A DNA stretch of 64,000 bases from JAIQFL01 sp035295745 (GTDB taxonomy: Bacteria > Acidobacteriota > Terriglobia > Bryobacterales > Bryobacteraceae). Below the pieces are notes generated by a model that had not been told where the DNA came from, searched no databases, and saw only the letters and a program-made list of their open reading frames with translations. Position numbers and translations under genes: made by a program. Below are positions 60,593-64,000 of the stretch, piece after piece; position 1 is the first letter of the stretch, and each line of letters starts with the position of its first letter. The stretch lies in contig DATGIL010000076.1 in assembly GCA_035295745.1 (NCBI GenBank), forward strand, positions 1 through 64,000, in the 5' to 3' direction.

Positions 60593-61576
60593 TTACTTCC
60601 CCGTTGTGGAACTCGCCGGTCCAGCTTTTCCTAATAGCAGCGGCGCGAAGACCATTCCGATCGGGCCCAGGTCTCGCACCTTGGCGTATGACGATTTCGA
60701 CATCTCCCGAGCTTTGGCAGTGTGACAGAAGTATGCGTTCACCGGGTTGAATGGCACTTCGATCTTGGACAGAGCCTTGGCGAGGCCTGGATTTTGGGTG
60801 GCAAATTTCTCAATCTTTTCAAAGGCGTTTCCGCTGACCTGAAAGAAGGCCAGGGAGCTTTGCAGATTCTGATCCATTTCCATGAAGCTGGTGTGTGAGG
60901 AGCGGAGGTGCCCACTTTTGAGCTCGGACAGGTAGATGTTCTCGACGAGGACGGCAAAGAATTCTTCGTCGCTGTCGTACATCGAGAGCCCCTTGCGGGC
61001 CACGGTCGAGGGCCCGAGGTCGAACTTCAGGGAAACCATCCGCGCTCCATGCACCAGTTCGTGCAGTAGAACCTCATCCTCGGACGGCGTGTACTGGGCC
61101 CGTGGCGCGTAGAGTTTCTGGCAGGGGCCTCCTTTCGCGTACATGCCGGGAGTAAAGTTGACCTTCCCCCGCAAGACCGGGAGGTGGGTGCGCGCCACAT
61201 TGTTGAGTACATTAGTGACGGCGTTCCACTTATACTGCATGGGGTCCCCTTCGTCGGTGTCTGCCGGTGCGCAGACGTTGGGGTTCATCACATTCGGCAC
61301 AATCCTGACGACCCGGTGGTTCGACCGAATCGTATTGAGCACTGCCTGCCCAACCTTGGAGGCTGCGATCTTGATGAGGATCCTGCGGACCCCGTTCTCA
61401 TAGGCTACTGGGGAAATCGGTGGGGTTTTGGTGTCTGAAAGAGAGCTCGGATCGATTAAGATCCCGAACTGCGATTCGAACGGCATGCGGCCTCCTGCGT
61501 GAAAGCCCCCGGGATAGCTGCTGGGATCGCCTTTTGCTCTCAGGGGGCCCGCAATCAAAATATTGGCGTCTTCCAA
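60593..61576 (-). CDS. Putative HExxH zinc metalloprotease
   Basis: A 327-residue protein without signal peptide; ATG 61486 (MPFESQFGILIDPSSLSD) is an alternative start. The core motif is EVLLHELVHGARMVSLKFD with the HExxH pair, followed about 40 residues later by YDSDEEFFAVLVENIYLSE, in which an acidic residue could be the third ligand. The N-terminal half has IRSNHRVVRIVPNVMNPNVC. This recalls effector-type zincins (M91/NleD-like) known in secreted toxins, but I would not claim the family. It lies at the right end of the tRNA-Thr island. The C-terminal 90 residues have no motif. Confidence 0.6.
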   Translation of the reverse strand: MEDANILIAGPLRAKGDPSSYPGGFHAGGRMPFESQFGILIDPSSLSDTKTPPISPVAYENGVRRILIKIAASKVGQAVLNTIRSNHRVVRIVPNVMNPNVCAPADTDEGDPMQYKWNAVTNVLNNVARTHLPVLRGKVNFTPGMYAKGGPCQKLYAPRAQYTPSEDEVLLHELVHGARMVSLKFDLGPSTVARKGLSMYDSDEEFFAVLVENIYLSELKSGHLRSSHTSFMEMDQNLQSSLAFFQVSGNAFEKIEKFATQNPGLAKALSKIEVPFNPVNAYFCHTAKAREMSKSSYAKVRDLGPIGMVFAPLLLGKAGPASSTTGK

Positions 61577-61599
61577 TGGATATAGCGCCAGTCCGCCGC

Positions 61600-61961
61600 G
61601 GAAACCGTAACGCTGCTCGAATTTTTCCCAGACTTGAAGATGACGGCCTTGCCGACGGCGACCGCTCCTGCAGCGGCTGGCAATACGGTCGTGATCAATT
61701 GCACGGGTTTGGGGCCGGTGAGCCCGTTGGTCCCCGCCGGTCTTCCGGCACCCAACTCACCGCTTTCGGAGGCCAGTGGCGTCACAGGGACAATGGACGG
61801 CATCCCAGCCGTGCCGTTCGCAAGCCTGTCGCCGGGGTTCACGGGGCTGTACCAGCTTAATTGCGGTGCCTCAAAACGTGACACCCGGATCGCAGGTTCC
61901 TGTGGTGATCAACGTGGCGGGTCAGATGAGCCAGCCCGTCACGATGGTGGTGAGACCGTAG
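61600..61961 (+). pseudogene. Orphan TIGR03437-type domain fragment
   Basis: Two plus-strand frames form the end of a TIGR03437-like domain: AAAGNTVVINCTGLGPVSPL, PAVPFASLSPGFTGLYQLN, then after a frameshift near 61860 VPQNVTPGSQVPVVINVAGQ and PVTMVVRP. Compare NVVVPDVPDGTLPLTFNLGG in the large secreted protein at 32637-35828. The N-terminal part of the parent protein is missing. It lies at the boundary between the island and the TonB receptor gene. Confidence 0.68.
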
Positions 61962-62049
61962 TGGCTCGTATTCCCGATTGGCTCAGTCGGCCAGCGCCAA
62001 CACTGCCCGCCCACGAAACCGTTCTGCGCGAAACCGCATTCCCTCCGAA

Positions 62050-64000
62050 TTAGAACGCGATTTTGAAAGCCAACTGGACATTACGGGGCTCGCCGAAGCC
62101 GAGACCTGGCGCGGAAGATCCATTCTTCGTTTGCGTCAACTGGCCGAAGGTAGCGCTCGTGAGTGTGGTCGTCGGGTTCGCCCAGTTCGTGCGATTGAAC
62201 AAGTTGAAGATCTCCACGCGGAATTGGCCGGCGATGCGTTCGGTGATCGGAATCTTCTTGAAGATCGAGAAGTCCACGGAACCAAATCCCGGACCGTAGA
62301 GGACGTCGCGGCCGAGATTGCCGAAGGTGCCGGCGGCGGGCTTGGCAAATGCCGCGGGATTGAAGTACTGAACCGCGCGCGTGTTGGTCAAGACCGGGAT
62401 ATTGGCGTACGGGTCACCGACCAGGTCCACGCGATCTTTGCCTTCGCTGGTGCCACTGACGTTGGTGCCCGCCGAGATGCTCATGGGAGAGCCGGTGGTG
62501 AAGGTGAGCAGCGCGTTGAACTGCCACCCGTTGGTCAGGCGCGATGCGAATTTGGTCCAGTGGGGCAGATCGTAGCTCACGAAACTGGTCATCGCGTGGC
62601 GCACGTCGAAGGTGCTCGACCCCCAATCGTTCTTCAGGTTGTAGCTGTTGGTGGGAGTGCCAACCGACGATGCGTCATCCAGGGAGTGTCCGTAGGTGTA
62701 GTTGACGTTTGCGGTCAGTCCTCTCCAAACGCGTTGGTGCAGGGCCACCTGCAGCGAGTTGTAGCTGGAGTCGGCGATCGCGGCAAGCTGGTTGATCGCG
62801 CCGAGCGTTGGATAGAGCGCGGCGTATGGCCGCACGCCGTTGATCAGTTGGTTGATGTCGAGCACCGCGGCCAGTTTCCGGCCTTCGCTGCCCACGTAGC
62901 CTACCTGCAGCAAGGTGGAACTGGTAAGCTGCCGCTGGATATTGAGATTGAAATTCTGAATGTGGGGCATGGTGAAGTTGGGATTCACCGAATATGCGCC
63001 GAACGGCGGCGTGGCAGTGGCGGTTCCGAAAACCGGCACGCCCGGTTGGAAGATCACGTTCTTCGCTGAGACGGAAAATACCGGGTTCGCGCCGGCTGGA
63101 TTGTAGGCCGCCCCGGATGCGCCACCATTGCCGGTCCCGCCGCCGGCCGTAAATTCGCTGACCGTCGGCACGTCATAGAATATGCCCCATCCACCGCGGA
63201 TAACCCACTTGCCGCCTCGCTTTGGGGTGTATGCAAAACCGAAACGCGGCGCGAAGTCGCGATGGCTCGGAGAATAGAGGTCGCTGTTGGTGAAGCCGTT
63301 CGCGGGCGTGAAGTTGTAAATCGGAGCGTTGGTCGTGTATGGCGCGCCTTGGTAGCTGTAGCGCACGCCATAGTTGATATTCAACAGCGGCGAGATCTGA
63401 AAGGTGTCGTGAACCCACCAGTCGCCCGAGTTGACGTGGTAGACACGCTGTGGATCGCCGCGGATGATGGTGGCGCCGTTCGAATTGCTTGGTTCGCCGG
63501 CGAGGAAGTCCGCCATAGATCGCAAAGTCGATGAGACTGTTGGGTCGGTGGCCCAGGGCCCTCGTGTGCCGTCGAACGTGAAGGTGCTGCGGGAATTGCT
63601 GAAGTAGGCGACGTCCACGACAGCGACGCGAAACTCGCCGCCGAACTTCCATTGGTGCCGCCCCGAGGTGAACGAAAGATTGTCGGTAGCATGGCCGGTC
63701 GTATCGGTGCGCCCGAGAGGAGGCGTGGCGCCGACATAGTCGAAGCCGTTAATCGTGATCTTGGGCGCACCGGAGAGTCCTCCGGTCACCAGCCCCATGG
63801 CTAGCGGGTCGAATCCAATGTTCACGTCGTCGAAGGTTTGCAGGAAGTAGTTGGTGCCGAGCGTGAGCTGGTTGATCAGCCGCGGCGTGAGGAGAGCGTT
63901 TTCGACCACCGAGAAATTGTGGACGTGCATCGGGGCTACCTGGAAAAAGTCGTGGAAATGGGAGCCGACGTCGGCAGCTTGGGTTCCCGTGCCTCCCAGG
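62050..64000 (-). CDS. TonB-dependent receptor/Oar-like outer membrane protein (partial)
   Basis: The minus frame is open to the window edge, so the N-terminus (signal peptide, CarboxypepD_reg-like and plug domains) is outside. The visible ~650 residues are a large beta-barrel in Oar style: QLTLGTNYFLQTFDDVN, GRHQWKFGGEFRVAVVDVAY, DFAPRFGFAYTPKRGGKWVI, GWGIFYDVPTVSEF, and LLQVGYVGSEGRKLAA, ending in the outer-membrane signature NVQLAFKIAF. Acidobacteria carry dozens of such receptors for glycan or iron uptake. Nothing here tells the ligand. Confidence 0.88.
   Translation of the reverse strand, partial: LGGTGTQAADVGSHFHDFFQVAPMHVHNFSVVENALLTPRLINQLTLGTNYFLQTFDDVNIGFDPLAMGLVTGGLSGAPKITINGFDYVGATPPLGRTDTTGHATDNLSFTSGRHQWKFGGEFRVAVVDVAYFSNSRSTFTFDGTRGPWATDPTVSSTLRSMADFLAGEPSNSNGATIIRGDPQRVYHVNSGDWWVHDTFQISPLLNINYGVRYSYQGAPYTTNAPIYNFTPANGFTNSDLYSPSHRDFAPRFGFAYTPKRGGKWVIRGGWGIFYDVPTVSEFTAGGGTGNGGASGAAYNPAGANPVFSVSAKNVIFQPGVPVFGTATATPPFGAYSVNPNFTMPHIQNFNLNIQRQLTSSTLLQVGYVGSEGRKLAAVLDINQLINGVRPYAALYPTLGAINQLAAIADSSYNSLQVALHQRVWRGLTANVNYTYGHSLDDASSVGTPTNSYNLKNDWGSSTFDVRHAMTSFVSYDLPHWTKFASRLTNGWQFNALLTFTTGSPMSISAGTNVSGTSEGKDRVDLVGDPYANIPVLTNTRAVQYFNPAAFAKPAAGTFGNLGRDVLYGPGFGSVDFSIFKKIPITERIAGQFRVEIFNLFNRTNWANPTTTLTSATFGQLTQTKNGSSAPGLGFGEPRNVQLAFKIAF

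Noticed and set aside
61978..63069. 363-codon plus-strand frame near the right edge
   Set aside because: Opposite to the TonB-receptor barrel; Val/Gly/Arg-rich without domains.

Overview
This is a high-GC bacterial window that looks like Acidobacteriota of the Solibacter/Bryobacter type. The main pointers are a TIGR03437-like 'Solibacter uncharacterised C-terminal domain' on a large secreted protein (32637-35828) plus an orphan copy near 61.7 kb, a large Oar/TonB-dependent-receptor-like barrel at the right edge, a PEP-CTERM protein, many Sec-type secreted hydrolases, a BlaR1-like M56 sensor with TonB domains, and a reaction-centre-type cytochrome c. The taxonomy is an inference from protein families; no rRNA gene is present.

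Layout. 0-5.4 kb is gene-poor and full of relics: a PEP-CTERM protein, an IS3 OrfA remnant, a secreted retropepsin-like protein, an ISL3 transposase stub, a broken tyrosine recombinase, and an excisionase-like gene with a truncated integrase. 5.3-8.1 kb holds the most unusual block: a tightly coupled minus-strand operon of a radical SAM enzyme with an N-terminal acyl-carrier domain, a NeuD/PglD-like acyltransferase, a free acyl carrier protein and a VOC (epimerase-like) protein. 8.6-9.2 kb is a stress pair (PRC-barrel, CsbD). 9.5-17.3 kb is a decayed accessory region: a mosaic of SDR and FtsX fragments, broken paralogues, a GH75-like protein, remnants of a DISARM defence system (drmB/drmC) and a broken DUF1016 nuclease, ending at an initiator tRNA gene.

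17.5-29.3 kb is mostly intact chromosome: an overlapping S55 peptidase / beta-propeller / DinB operon, a Lys/Ala-rich DNA-binding-type protein, a beta-lactamase-like/DUF4185 fusion with an oligopeptidase B-like enzyme, and a membrane-anchored unknown. 29.3-37.95 kb is again unstable: a truncated GNAT, a 6-unit array of 106-bp palindromic repeats, a broken VOC gene, a second (truncated) retropepsin paralogue next to an IS3 element, a giant secreted glycoside-hydrolase-like protein, a third broken retropepsin paralogue, a deleted ISL3 transposase and another broken VOC gene.

38.0-56.5 kb is a coherent housekeeping/secretome stretch: gamma-glutamyltransferase, flaG-fliS, an alpha/beta hydrolase, cytochrome c, GH30, M56-TonB, a propeller-barrel protein with a decayed protease domain, homoserine dehydrogenase translationally coupled to an exported methyltransferase and a DsbA-like protein, then tRNA-Gly and tRNA-Thr. 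A frameshifted integrase sits 20 bp beyond tRNA-Thr and opens an island (56.5-61.6 kb) of small zinc-ribbon, membrane and basic proteins and a HExxH protein. The window ends inside a TonB-dependent receptor.

All calls are from reading the sequence and recalled family motifs; no search was run.
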